From: Diogma glabrata
Taxonomy: Eukaryota; Arthropoda; Insecta; Diptera; Cylindrotomidae
Reading direction: 5' to 3'
NCBI GenBank assembly: GCA_963693315.1
Contig: OY856187.1
Location: 385,005,461-385,069,460 of the forward strand
Length of the DNA: 64,000 bases
Made by a program: the position numbers and the translations under genes. Positions 1 to 11,934 of the stretch are shown piece after piece (within the stretch, counting starts at the first letter, position 1; every line of letters starts with the position of its first letter). The notes beneath the pieces are model-generated. The model worked only from the letters and a program-made list of their open reading frames with translations. It was not told the origin of the DNA and did no database searches.

Positions 1-341
1 TTTGTTAAATTTGCATCTAGGTTGAGGAGTAGAGAGGAGTAGAGTTTACGTGTAGGATCTGCATACCTACCGCAAAAATTACTGGACGATGTTGAGAGCG
101 TGGCAAACCTCGTAAGACAGCCCTAGATATAGGAATAGGGTTACGTTGTTCGTTTTTTTGTGGAAAAACAGAGGTCGTGATTATAATAACTTGGCCATCT
201 AGCGGATCTAATTAGATTTTCATGTCTTTCGTATCATATACCAGGAGCATGTTGTCGATTGCTCCCGTCAGTCAGTTGTGTGCCATTGGGATTGTTATTT
301 GAGTAGGACCACTGATTGTGATGGCTATTAAAGTGACCAAC

Positions 342-740
342 CTATATTGCTGGGTGGTGAAATAATGGTAGAGTATCAGCTGGCCACGCTGTATTTAGGC
401 TGTGATCGATATATAAACAACAATAAGATGTATATCGTTGTCCGTCTCGTGTAAGTAAATGGGTGCAGTTCATGATTTCTGACTTAATATACGTGCCAGA
501 TCCATATGTTTGATGGTAAATAGCACTAATTAGTTTGTAACCAGCAATTTCTCCTCTAGAGGTAAGTTGCGTTTCAAAGTGTTCAGTTTTTGATTTACTA
601 ATGCTTTCAATGTTCAATTGCAAAATACTGACTGAGGGTCCAATATTTTTTGTCTTATGGTGCTGAGAAGTACCGTTGTAATTGTGATTTTGGTTTGTTT
701 GTATCACAGAACATGTATCATATGACGTTAAAAACATCAC
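342..740 (-). pseudogene. LINE endonuclease N-terminal fragment
   Basis: A 132-codon open frame whose central part reads like the start of the apurinic-type endonuclease domain of a non-LTR retrotransposon ORF2: the SILQLNIESISKSKTEHF stretch matches the usual 'LQ-N-x-x-G/S-x-x-K' opening strand, and about 40 residues on, GYKLISAIYHQTYGSGTYI matches the following strand and its H-x-x-YG-x-A/G-TY/F turn. The domain is cut off after about 130 residues, no reverse transcriptase follows on the same strand, and the frame opens only shortly before the motif, so this is a truncated relic. Family assignment (Jockey/CR1-type) is an inference from the motif; catalytic residues further downstream are absent. 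Confidence 0.6.
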
Positions 741-806
741 AAAAGAACTAGTAAATTTTGAAGCAACTAAACAGAGTACAAATAATTTAGATTATACAAT
801 GCACTA

Positions 807-940
807 ATGACTATCACACCAACTTCAATTGAATCGGAAAGAGCTTTTTCTATAGTAGGACGTTTCGTCACGAAATTTCCGACAAAATAGAGTTATGGCG
901 CCATTGACAACCTAGTTTTTTTAAAAATTGTTTAAAAATT
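807..940 (+). pseudogene. hAT transposase C-terminal remnant
   Basis: Reading from 807 gives a short frame containing PTSIESERAFSIVGRFVTKF, the signature of the hAT dimerisation domain (typically 'P-x-S-S-x-x-SER-x-FS-x-x-G'). After a stop at 888-890 a second frame nearby reads IDNLVFLKNCLKN, which is the usual last segment of the same domain, so at least one frameshift separates the two. No upstream transposase body is present. The copy is a decayed 3' end of a hAT element, possibly together with the CCCGGGA-rich stretch that follows. Confidence 0.7.
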
Positions 941-1115
941 AGTATTATGAATTTATTTTTGTTTTGTTTTTATGTATTCTTTTTTATTTAATTTTTGAAG
1001 TTTTTCTAATTAAAAATAATGGTAATTCAAAAATCAATAGCGCATTTTTTGTGCTGTTTTAATTTTACACATTTTTCTACCACCCAATTAGAAAATTCTA
1101 GCTTTTTAGCGTTTC

Positions 1116-1192
1116 CCGGGATTTTCCGGGATCCCGGGAATTTAACATTTCTTGTCCCGGCTTCCCGGGATTTGAATTTCTACGGGAAATGA
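1116..1192. repeat. cluster of CCCGGGA / TCCCGGG motifs
   Basis: Four to five close copies of CCGGGA-type words (both orientations) lie within about 75 bp of otherwise AT-rich DNA just downstream of the hAT remnant. They may be subterminal repeats of the hAT element. This is by context only; no terminal repeat was identified. Confidence 0.4.
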
Positions 1193-1463
1193 GAAACCCA
1201 ACTTCAAACTACTAACTTGCCAGAAAATCAAGTCTTAAAGGCAACACCGTCAAATTCATCGAAAAGATTCCAAAGATATTATTCCAAAACTATGAAGTTG
1301 AGTTAAGTAATCAAAAAACTCATCTTATTTTACTGCCATTAATTGCACAATCTGCATTCTAATAAATTCGTTTTTTACAAATAAAAATCAAAGAAAAGTT
1401 TTATTTTATTTATATAATAATTATATAATCTACTTTTAAACAAAAAAAAGCAAACGAAAAATA

Positions 1464-1594
1464 GTACATTATTTAATTAGGAGCTGAAGTGATACTTTTT
1501 GTGTTGAGTCTATAGTTTGACGGCCGACCGCAGGGAGGCCGACAATTATAGACGAAACACAAAAAGTCACTTTAGCTCCGAATTAAATACACTA
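1464..1594. repeat. imperfect palindrome, MITE-like (about 60-bp arms)
   Basis: Left arm 1464-1525 and right arm 1537-1594 are near-complementary, centred on a GGCC...GGCC core with an 11-bp loop. Matching words include ACTTTTTGTGT / ACACAAAAAGT and GGAGCT / AGCTCC. It carries no coding capacity. A small foldback or MITE is the simplest reading; target duplication not certain. Confidence 0.6.
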
Positions 1595-1855
1595 TTTTTT
1601 CGGCAAACGTTTAAATTTTTTATAAATATGAATTTAATACATCAAACTTTTTATAAATATGAATTTGTATCCAAAAAAGAGAAAAAAACATTTAAATTTG
1701 TATAAATAAAAATTTTTTTATCAAAGCAGCCTTTTCAAAATTTCATAATATGAGAATTAACTTATTTTTTGTTGTCATGGCTATACAATATGTTTGAAAA
1801 AATAACAAATAACAAATGCTATTTTACAGCCTCCGTAATATAAAATAAAATGGCG

Positions 1856-1937
1856 TTACTTTTGCTGCCGCTAGACGTTACTTTTGCTGTCAGGGTAAAA
1901 AGTAAGACTTTAGCTAACTCCCTAGCGGCAGTAAAGT
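1856..1937. repeat. short inverted repeat
   Basis: ACTTTTGCTGCCGCTAG at the left is repeated inverted as CTAGCGGCAGTAAAGT at the right, with another partial copy of the left word between them. It lies in a non-coding, AT-rich stretch. The surrounding 1941-2680 region shows only scattered CAGTTAA-type words and no gene. Confidence 0.5.
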
Positions 1938-2684
1938 TAAACTTTACAGCCGTTTGCCGAAAAACTATTTTAAAATTAATATTTTTTATTTTTTCATTTT
2001 CATTTCTATTTTTCCAATTTTTTTTTTCATTTTTATATGTTTGTTAAATTTTAACTGAGACAAATTGTGATAGTTAAGTTAATTAAGGATTTAACTGGCA
2101 TGTTAAACTAACCGACACTTGTGAAACCCAATTTCCTCAGTTAAGTGACAGTTATGTTAAATATAATTTAATTGGGAGAAACAAAAACGAAAATTGCAAA
2201 CAAAATATTTTTTTCATTCAATTTTCTCTCAGTTAAATTTAAGTGCCAGTTAACTAACTGAAACTTTAACTGAGGATGGTGAAACCGGCCCTAAATGTTG
2301 TTTTATATAATTAATTTAGAAAATCACTATTTAACATTATAGATTTTTACTAATTATATTCGATTAAACATGAATGTACATATAAAAACAAAACAACATT
2401 TAATATTTATATATCAATAGGTTTATAAAAGCTAAGAAAAATACATATAAACTTAATAGAACTTCAGAGCGTTTAAATGAAACTACTATCTATATAGGAT
2501 TACCGGTATAAATTTGAACAGGACGAATAAAGTAACAAAAAGTAAAATATAAAATTGAAATTGATATTGATGGCTCATAAAATATAGAACAACAAAAATA
2601 TACGCATAAATACATACCCATACATATATACAAATATATGCATAGTCATACATATGCATGCAAACACATACACACATAAAACCT

Positions 2685-4406
2685 TTAAGAGATAGATGCA
2701 AAAAAAGCAAATGATAATTCTTTAAATTTTTCCGTAGAGCTTTTAAGTCTAATTTCACGATCAATGGAATTCCAAATTTTTACTCCACGGACAAAAAAAG
2801 AAGCTTGTCTGGACTTAGTTTTGCAGTTAGTTGGTAAATTGATATTCATTGTGCGTGAGGATCTGCAGAAATTTAGTTGGTCAAACAAGTATGTTGGTTT
2901 TCGATATTTGATTAGTTTAAACATAAACAAGGCTTTCATGAATTTGAGGTAGTTCCGAGGGTCACAATTTAAAATATTTCTGGTATGCAAAGAAATCGAT
3001 TGACCTCGTGAAATATTATAAACATATCGCGCGCATGAGTTAAGAGCAATACTTAGCTTGTTCCAAGAGCCTTCAGAGCAGCCCGAAAAGATTGGAGCAC
3101 AATATAAAAGATGAGGTACTATCAAAGATCGTACAAGCTTGAGCTTAGCTTCTCGAGGTGTATAGCTTGCTGTCTGCCATAATTTATTTAAGGTTATGTA
3201 AATTTTTTTAGTTATTAGATTTACATGATCATCCCAATCTAGTGAGCTATTAATAATGAGGCCAAGGTTTCTTATATTGTCGACAAGTTTTATTGGCTGA
3301 CCATTCAGAATGAGTTGAGAAGAACTTACACGAGATATATTTGTTTTATTCTGCGTTATAATTATGGCTTGTGATTTGCTAGAATTAATTTGTATATGAT
3401 TTCTTACAGCCCAATCAGAAATTGTGTTAAGGGCACTATTTATTCTTTCAACGCAATCATTGAAATTATTTAGTAAGGCAGAATCATAAATTTGCAGATC
3501 ATCTGCAAAGATATGGTAATGTATATTAAGTAATCTAATATAGATCCTTGAGGTACGCCTGAGGATATTGTAGATGGATTAGAAAAGTTATCATTGACAT
3601 GAACAGTTTGAGTTCTTTGGGTTAAATATGATTGCAAAAATAATAGGGCACTCTTAGAGAAGTTAAAATTTGTTTTGTAATTTATCTAGTAACACAGAGT
3701 GATTAACGGAGTCGAACGCTTTCGAGAAATCGAGTAATACCAAAATTAATACCTTACCCTCTGATATTGACCGACTTAAATCATCAACTATTTTAATGAG
3801 CGCAGAAGTGGTATTGTGCTTTTCTCTAAAACCAGACTGGAAAGGGTTCATCATTTGGTGTTTATCAACATAATTCAAGATTTGATTTTTCATTATTTTC
3901 TCTAAAATTTTAGAAAGGCATGGTAATATGCTAATTGGGCGAAAATCATTTACCATAGTTGGATTAGAAACCTTGTTAACTGGAACGACATATGCCTTTT
4001 TCCATATATCTGGAAATACTGAGCTTGTCAAAGATGTATTAATAATATGTGTTAAGTAGTTCAAAATTATCGGTGAAATCATTTTAATGAAACGAATTGG
4101 AATATCATCACAACCAATAGCATTAGAGTTAATATTATTTATTAAATTTGAGACTTCAAAATCAGACACATTAGAGAAATAGAAAGAATTTGGTTGGTTG
4201 ATAGAATTAGTTGCATTAAAAGTATTTAAGGAAGAAGTACTGGATGAACAGAAATGATTTTGGAATTCATTTGTTGATAAGTTTGTTTTAATAGAGGAGT
4301 TGGATTTTGACAGTCCATACTTTCTAAAATTATTCCAAAGAATTTTAGAGGGTAAATCAATATTGAATATTTTTTTAAAATTATTAAATTTAGCTACTTT
4401 TATCAT
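2685..4406 (-). pseudogene. Jockey-like LINE ORF2: reverse transcriptase and C-terminus, broken
   Basis: Reverse transcriptase of a non-LTR retrotransposon. The upstream block (4406-3663) carries the linker, then the RT fingers with DFRPISILPCLSKILEK, the QSGFREKHNTTSAL motif, and motif A LLDFSKAFDSVNHSVLL. After a frameshift near 3660, the palm continues with the catalytic box as FADD at 3498-3509 (usual form Y/FADD). The block 3125-2685 is the thumb/C-terminal domain with LLYCAPIFSGCSEGSWNKL and the ALNSCARYVYNIS motif. At least two frame changes separate the blocks. The apurinic-type endonuclease expected upstream is missing: the RT frame begins only about 75 bp after the ORF1-like frame. 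Clade assignment to Jockey or CR1 is inferred from motif wording. Confidence 0.85.
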
Positions 4407-4479
4407 TTAATTTTAAACTATTAATTATTTAGGAAAATATTCAAATTATAATTTATTATCATTACCACCCATAGAAATT

Positions 4480-5222
4480 TTATGATCGATCCAGCTGGTC
4501 AACTGCTAATTTAAGTTCATCTTCAGTATAAAACACTTTGAAATCATCCAGATCTTCACGAAATTTGACTGCAACTCCACCACTCACGATTTTTACTTGA
4601 AAAACTTTACCAGATTTTTTAAATGATAATGCAGATTTATGTACTTTATAATACTCCTTTGTAAGATTTTGTTGGATATAGATACGACTTTTTCCACCGA
4701 ATCCTTCAATTTTTTCTAGGAGAATTTTCGGATTTTTTAAGTACCGTGAGAAGTATTGTTCTTTGTGAAAAACTGTTGCAAATCGAATTAAAATTGGCTG
4801 ATTAGACTTTCTATTTTCAGTAGAACCAACTCTTTAACGAGAAACTTCCACTTCAGGAGGTAGAAAAATAGTTTCATCAATACTGGCTGCGATTCTCGTA
4901 CTGTACCCAAAATTATTGGACAACGAATTAAATATTCTCTTCAGATTTTCATTTTCGGTATGAGGAATGCCGGTAGCCACTAGTTCAAACTGTTTTCTGG
5001 CAGCATCTAAATCATTTTCTACTTTTCTATCTAAAAATTCCAGATTACCTTCAACTGTAGCAAATTTTGTCTCCGAAGTAGATACTATTCTATTGATTTC
5101 TTGTGAGATATCCTTTTGAAAGTCAGTTAAAATTTTTGTCATTTTATCAGTAAGATCAATGTAAAATTTATTAAGTTTAGTATCCAGTTTTGTATCTATG
5201 TCATCAACTGGAAGCTGATATA
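4480..5222 (-). pseudogene. LINE ORF1-like protein with coiled coil, one internal stop
   Basis: Two consecutive frames in the same phase, separated by a single TAA near 4832-4834. The upstream half is rich in D/E/K/L heptads (around residues 10-60 of the part after the internal Met at 5142) and looks like a coiled coil. The downstream half is a basic, globular-looking segment of about 115 codons ending at 4480. This order, a coiled coil then a nucleic-acid-binding region directly upstream of an RT frame, is that of LINE ORF1 proteins that bind element RNA. Open frame extends upstream of the Met to about 5222. No CCHC knuckles are visible. The assignment rests on position and composition more than on a recognised motif. 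Confidence 0.55.
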
Positions 5223-7120
5223 ATTAGCCTGGCACAAAATAGTTTAACTAATTATAATTAACAAATAATGGTGCACTAGAAGACTTAAACTTAGCTTCAT
5301 AAAGTTTCCAAAAATAGCTTTTAATTAGTTTATTTATGTTTTTTTAATATCAGATTAAAGCACTTATAATTGACACTATATAGAAATTAGTTGTTTCCAA
5401 AAAAGAATTATGATGAAAATTCTTACGGGCAAATAACTGGTTTACACATGACTCGATAAAAAACTGTACATCAATATGCATATGATAAAACGCACAATAT
5501 TTATATAGATAATTTTGGTATGATTACCATAATTCATTAAAAACTTTCACAATTCACTAAATTAATCACTTTAGTAAGTTTTTAGCATAAAATCAGTTGA
5601 AAAACTATATAATTTATATTAATATTAATTAAATTTCTTAGAGTGGCAAACAATGATATCTACTCGTACGCCATCTTGAATCGAATTTTTATTAATCGAC
5701 CCATATTTTTCTTAATAAGTAAAACACTTTCAACCTGTAGCTTTGATATTATTGTTCATAGTCCTTTTCTTTAATAAAAAGGTTCGATTGCAAAAACTTG
5801 CTGCTAGAAACATTGATCTAAAAAAAGGAAAAGAAACGCCCATTTGCTATACTTTGAACATGTATAACATAATATATGTAAACCAAATGAAATATGTATT
5901 ACACATGTTTATACACCAAACCAAGAACATGTTTGTTGTATATTAGAAATATTTGTTGCAACGTAATGTGTCGGATGCATATAATTGTATCATGTATGTA
6001 TATAATAAATATATAAATGTATATAATTTTCATCTAAACTAATTTGTTTGTCACATTATACTTTAATTTTCCATTTGAATGGTAATTCTGTTTTGCGGAA
6101 AAAAATAAAATAAATAAAAAGCCAAGTATAAAATATAATATACATTTAGGCAAACCATTAGGAAAATTAAAATTATTGATTATAAAAAAACTAAATTAAA
6201 TTTTAAAATTTCGGCTCCGAGGTGCATTAGTACCCGTTAATGGCCTTCTCCTGGCAAATTTTCAGACTCTTGTGTGCTACAGATTTCACTGGAGAGCGCA
6301 CGCAGACAGACAAACACTTTATTTTATTATTATAGATAGCAAAATAAAACAGACATAATGTCAAACATAAGGAGCAATGAGTAGTGCTCTTTCTACCCTC
6401 TTTTGGAGACATTGGTAGTTAGATTACTTGAGCGTAAAATTTGGTGGTCCTTGCCACATTAAGCACACGTTAACAATGTGAAATGTCTATGGAGGGATAA
6501 TCTAGATGGTTTAACGTTAGGATTTAGCAAGATGCGTACCATGTCACACCACCACGTCCGTTTTGCAGCAGTCAGAAAATTAACTTAATAATAAACACAA
6601 ACCAAAAATAAGAAACTCAAGAATTGATTGTGCTGTTTGAAATCCAGAGAAGTAAGTCACAAATTTTGAAAGTGCAACAAAAACATGCACCGTTTTGAAG
6701 TTTGAGCTTAATCGAACGACAGATCTTGGAACTGGCTGCATATTAAGTGAATGTTTTTTATCGATTTATGGCCGGATTTTTTCGATTGTAAACAAGGAAA
6801 TCCATAGCTTTCTTCTAGCGCATAAACAAATTTACGAAAAAATTAAATCTTGTTTGTAAACCAACAGAGGCCGACAGGGCTTGATATAATTTTGGAATTA
6901 AACTAAAATACAAACTAATGGTTTGCGGCTTGCACATGTACCAAAATGAGTCGACATAGAGGTGCATTTCATTTAACATAGTATGTTGAACTCCAAAAAG
7001 AAAAGTAAAGCCGTTACCATGCCAAAGCAACTTCATTTGTTGTCATAGCCTGCGTTTTTTAGCTTTACGTTTTTTTATTAAACTTCGTTTTGCTTTTCTG
7101 TTCTTTAATGGTTATTACTA
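5223..7120. other. non-coding AT-rich stretch
   Basis: No convincing gene. It probably begins with the 5' leader of the LINE on the minus strand. Around 6290-6350 a 'GCACGCAGACAGACAAACACTTTATTTTATTATTATAG'-type tail (given here only as a description of composition) resembles the 3' ends of insect retroposons on one strand, but no body is attached. Confidence 0.4.
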
Positions 7121-8400
7121 AGGTCATTCAATAAGTCCGTAGGATGACACATAGATGGCGTTACTAGAATTTTTTCCATATGATTTTTATTTAGTACTAA
7201 CCGTCAAACGATACGTGTATAAATTTGACAGCAATCTGACTATTTATTCGTGAGTTATAGCATTTTGTGTGAAGCAACTTTTGTTTTTGAAAAAAAATGG
7301 AAAAAAGTGAATTTCGAATTTTAATAAAGCATTGCTTTTTGATGAAAAAAAATACAGTGGAAACCAAACAATGGCTTGATAAACATTATCCAAACTCTGC
7401 TTCATCGAGACAAATGGTAGAGAAGTGGATGGCTGAATTTAAATGTGGTCGTACCAGCACAAAAGATGCAGAGCGCAGTGGACGCCCAAATGAGGCTGTT
7501 ATTCCAGAAAACATAAAAAAATCCACAAATTGGTTATGAACGATCGCAAATTGAAGGTGCACAAAATAGCTGACATTGTAAAGGTAGCAGATGGTAGTGT
7601 TTTTACCATTTTACATGAACATTTGGGTATGCGAAAGCTCTATGCAAATTGGGTGCCGCGTGAGCTCACAGTCGACCAAAAACAACAACGAATCGATGCT
7701 TCGGAGGAGTCTTTGGCACTGTTAAACCGCAATAAAAGGGAATTCTATCGTAGATATGTGACAATGGATGAGACATGGCTTCACAATTACACACCAGAAT
7801 CCAAAAGACAGTCAGCTGAGTGGACAGCAGTCGACGAACCGAATCCAGAGCGAGCAAAGACGCAACAGTCGGCGGGTAAGGTGATGGCGTCTGTATTTTG
7901 GGATACGAACGGAATAATATTCATCGACTACCTCCAAAAAGGAACCACCATCAACAGCGAGTATTACTGTGAACTTTTGGATCGATTGAAGGCTGAAATC
8001 GCAAAGAAACGGCCACATTTGCAAAAGAAAAAAGTGTTGTTTCACCAAGATAATGCACCGTGTCACAGATCGATGAAAACGATGGCAAAATTGAATGAAT
8101 TGGGCTTTGAATTGCTTACCCACCCACCATATTCTCCAGATTTAGCCCCCAGCGACTTTTTCCTGTTTTCAGATCTCAAGAGAATGCTTGCTGGAAAGAA
8201 ATTTAAGGCCAATGATGAAGTAATCGCTGAAACTGAGGCCTATTTTGACGAGAAAGAGAAATCGTACTATAAAAGTGGTATAGAAAAGTTGGAAAATCGC
8301 TATACTCGTTGTATCGCCCTCGAAGGCCACTATGTTGAATAAAAAAATCGAGTTTTGTCAAAATGTTGTTTTTTTCTTACTTATCCTACGGTAGTATATT
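7121..8400 (+). mobile_element. mariner transposon (irritans-like), 3' end damaged
   Basis: The 5' terminal inverted repeat follows a TA at 7119-7120 and runs AGGTCATTCAATAAGTCCG then TAGGATG. Near the 3' end, after the transposase stop, the inner part of the repeat is present (ATCCTACGG around 8383) but the outer part, which should mirror the 5' end, is replaced by unrelated AT-rich sequence. The 3' TIR is therefore truncated or has been overwritten, so this copy could not be cut out normally. Body length of about 1.28 kb is normal for mariner. Confidence 0.85.
7297..8342 (+). pseudogene. mariner transposase, one frameshift
   Basis: Cut-and-paste DNA transposase of the Tc1/mariner superfamily. 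Frame one (7297-7539) gives the first helix-turn-helix of the N-terminal DNA-binding domain; frame two (7530-8342) carries the rest. The catalytic triad is visible: first D in TMDETWLHNY, second D in LFHQDNAPCH, third D in YSPDLAPSDFFLF, with 34 residues between the second and third, the diagnostic DD34D spacing. The C-terminal end GHYVE is intact. The break is in an A run around 7514-7521, where one base fewer than expected moves the frame into a TGA. Total coding length (about 345 codons) is that of full mariner. Otherwise well preserved, so the insertion or the lesion is fairly recent. Confidence 0.9.
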
Positions 8401-10246
8401 GGATTATATTATAGTATATTATTGATAGTCATCTGTTGGTATATCAAACATCAAAAGCTCATAAATAAACTTCAAATAAACATAAGAGCGAATAGTTTTC
8501 AAAGACTTAACAAAACAAACAACTTATACCTTTAAACATTTTTTGTTATTCATTTTTCGTCCTTTGAAACGTTTTTAAAATTTTCTCTTCCATTATGAAA
8601 TATTTTTAATTAACAATTTTCTTTTTAAAATTTCAAGAAATTTCCATTTTACTCCAGCAACAAACAAAGTTCCTGTTTCTTGCCATAGTTTTACTATTTT
8701 TATTTAAACACTCTTTTATTTTTTATTTATTTTTTTTTTAAACTAAAACCTTTTCGTAAAAGTATAAAAATTGTTGAAGTACTTTTTTGACTTTTGGAAT
8801 TGTTTTTCATTCCATTTCCTTTACTTATTAAAAAAAAATCCCAACTGTATTTAAAGTAATATCTATTTTTTATGTGAAAAGTAAAAAAAAAATATAAAAA
8901 ATTGTTTTATTATTATTTCAGCATTTTTTTATGCGATGCGCTTATAAATCGAAAACTGATGCAGAAGAGATGAAAGTATGAAATTGTACTGAAATGAAAA
9001 ATAAAAAAAAAAAACTATAATAAAAAAAAAATTGAAGTACTTCAACAGTTTCAATAACCTCTTTAGAACACTTTAAAATGCAATTTCATAATCTAAAAAA
9101 GTAAAAAAAATAATGAAATTGAAATAAAATCTGAGCAAGTATAAATTTTTGTTGTGGAAAACTTTCGAAGAATTTTCTATTAAAAAAGGAAATTTTTGTT
9201 TAGTCTAAAAGACACCAAACATTCCATTAGATAAATATAGATTTTCTCGATTCTAATATAACCATAGAGGTGTTACTAGCCCAACCTTTGACTCTACTGC
9301 TTTTGAATAATTTAAATAATTTAATTATATATAAATTCTGCTACGGTTTTAGACAAAATAATTTATCTCCATTCAATTAAACCATATAACCAACCAAACA
9401 ATGTTCACCTATTTTTAAAATGAACTTTAAATAAAAGGAAGCATAAAAATTACATTTATCACATAAATAAAGGAAGACATTTTACTACAAAAAAAACGAC
9501 AAAATTTCAACAGTAACAAAAACCAGTAAAATATAACCTCTTAGAAAATTCTAACAACTCTATTGCATATATTATGTTCACTGTTCTGTAAAAAATTTCC
9601 AATTTCAAACTCAATTTTTGTTTATTGCAAGTTCAACAAATATATTACAAACAATCAATAATTTATGGATATAACAAAGAACTATAGAACAATTTTAGTT
9701 GTTCAAAATAAATTGAAGTTGTTGTACGAAAACAAGTGATATTAATCATGTTCGAATAGAAGCAATTCTAAGAATTTTTCGTTTTCTCGTAAATTAATTA
9801 AATAAAATTTTATATATTCTACAGATCTTGCTAAGAGATATCTGACTGTTTGTCCAAGCGTTTATTATGAAGCAGATAAACGTATGTAATTGAAACGAGA
9901 AAATTAGATTAAAATTATTGGAATTGCAAATTAATTTCTTTATATGTATTTTCAATTTATTTACAAAAAAAAACACGAGTCAGAAATACAAAAATTTACT
10001 GTAGCAACTGGCTGACGTTAGGCGTTTGCTAGCCGGTCTCCTAATTAATTAGTTTGAGTACCATAAACTAATAAGCATAAAAAGTTGTATACAACATTAA
10101 TTCAACTTTTAAAGTTTCGTTTCTGATAACTTATGTTGGCTATCCTGTTAGTCATCCTCAAGGATGATTTTAAACATTTTTAAATAAAACCAAACATACA
10201 ACAAATAAGATTTTTAGAACCAAAAAAAAATTTATGTAATATTATA
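8401..10246. other. non-coding AT-rich stretch
   Basis: Homopolymer-rich sequence with many A and T runs. No frame with recognisable protein content and no clear repeat ends. Nothing further can be supported. Confidence 0.5.
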
Positions 10247-11737
10247 TACTAGGAGGGCCCGGCGTGCTTCGCCTCGCTTATAAATAAAGTTTTTGCGTAG
10301 ACATTTTGTTGACGTAGAAGCAATGATTTCAAAAAAAGGAAATGAGAAATGCTAGCATATAATTTTTAATTTTTCTTTTTAAATATATGAATGAATAATA
10401 ATCAGAACTCTAGCTGATCAGTTCGGAAATATAAAAAATTAGCGATCAAATAAGTTAGAGATCAAATAAGTTTACTTGAAATTTGTCATATGTCCGAACT
10501 GATCAGCTAGAGTTCTGATTATTTTTCATTCATATATTTAAAAAGAAAAATTAAAAAAACCTTTAAAAAAAAAATAGAACCGACTTCAGAAAAAACAAAA
10601 GAGGCACAAAAAAGTGAAAAATAACTCAATTATGGCTTTTAGAGACAAAAACACGTTACATTTTGATTAATTTAATTTAATTATACCTTACGATAGTCAA
10701 AAAAATACGCTATTATACAAAGTTACTATATTAAAATAGTTACTTTTTATTATAATTATTATAGTTATTATAGTTGTTATAATAGTTATTATATTTTAAA
10801 AGTTATTTGTAGTACAAAGCTGTTGGAAATCGGTGCCAAGCCCGAGACATATTAGTCGGTTTTTCGTCTATGTGGCACCGACTTCGAACAGTTTTGTACT
10901 ACAAATAACTTTTAAAATATAATAACTATTATAACAACTATAATAACTATAATAATTATAATAAAAAGTAACTATTTTAATATAGTAACTTTGTATAATA
11001 GCGTATTTTTTTGACTATCGTAAGGTATAATTAAATTAAATTAATCAAAATGTAACGTATTTTTATTTCTAAAAGCCATAATTGAGTTATTTTTCACTTT
11101 TTTGTGCCTCTTTTGTTTTTTCTGAAGTCGGTTCTATTTTTTTCAAAAACGTTTTTTTATTTTTTTATTTTTAGTGTAGTCATAAAGCAAATGTCGGCTA
11201 GAAAGCGTTTTAAAAGTAATAACTTCAAATACCGGAAAAACTTTCATCAGTGACAATCTATTAATTATGGTTTTATGATTTTTTGCACAAACGGCATACA
11301 CATTTCCCGTCATAGAAAATTAATTACGATAACCTCGACAAGTATAGCAATATAATACTGCCCACAACACCCAAACAGAATAATATGTGACGAAATCAAC
11401 GAAATTGCATAAAAAATATGGTTGTTTCCAATTTTCTGAATAACGGTATTTTTCACATCAGAAAAAAAATTATGGGACCCTCTGGAAATAAACCCAAATA
11501 GAACACAATTTAAATCATCCAAATCGAACGAGCCTTTTTTGAGAAATCGGTGTACATACATAAAAAAAAAAACCTACAGTGAAACACAGAACCTCCTTCT
11601 TTTTGGAAGTCGGTTAAAAATTATATGCTAGCATTTCTCATAACCTTTTTTTTGAAATCATTGCTTCTACGTCAACAAAATGTCTACGCAAAAACTTTAT
11701 TTATAAGCGAGGCGAAGCACGCCGGGCCCTCCTAGTA
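10247..11737. mobile_element. foldback-type DNA element with 124-bp terminal inverted repeats
   Basis: The ends are TACTAGGAGGGCCC at 10247 and its complement GGGCCCTCCTAGTA ending at 11737. The arms (10247-10370 and 11614-11737) stay nearly complementary for about 124 bp, including AGTTTTTGCGTAGACATTTT and GAGAAATGCTAGCATAT. No transposase is encoded. Inside lie a smaller hairpin (about 10367-10430 with 10493-10556) and a very large palindrome. The inner sequence from about 10578 to 11613 has its own short ends (AACCGACTTC / GAAGTCGGTT) and may be a second, nested element. A partial copy of the same outer family lies at 12330-12608 and 21487-21500. Confidence 0.75.
10570..11141. repeat. large near-perfect palindrome, 270-bp arms
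   Basis: Arms 10570-10839 and 10872-11141 are complementary around a 32-bp spacer. Paired landmarks: AGAACCGACTTCAG with CTGAAGTCGGTTCT at the outside, CTTACGATAGTC with GACTATCGTAAG in the middle, and CGGTGCCA with TGGCACCG next to the loop. Only a few mismatches are seen (for example ACACGTTACA against TGTAACGTAT). Such length with so little divergence implies recent inverted duplication or gene-conversion-like maintenance. Confidence 0.9.
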
Positions 11738-11934
11738 TTTATTAATCATTTCATTTCCACACGCATAAGAAGAAGTAAAGAGGTGTCAAGGGATACCCGG
11801 ATAGAACGAAGTTCCTTTCGATTAATTAGTGAAGGAATTGTTTAATTAATCAGTGAAGGAAATAGTTTCTTTAATATCTAATCAATAGAAAATAAAAAAA
11901 TTAGTGGAGAAATTGTAATAAAGTTTTATTTTTC

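Noticed and set aside
2041..2300. Possible inverted repeat with CAGTTAA words
   Set aside because: Only scattered short matches; arms could not be aligned in a consistent order.
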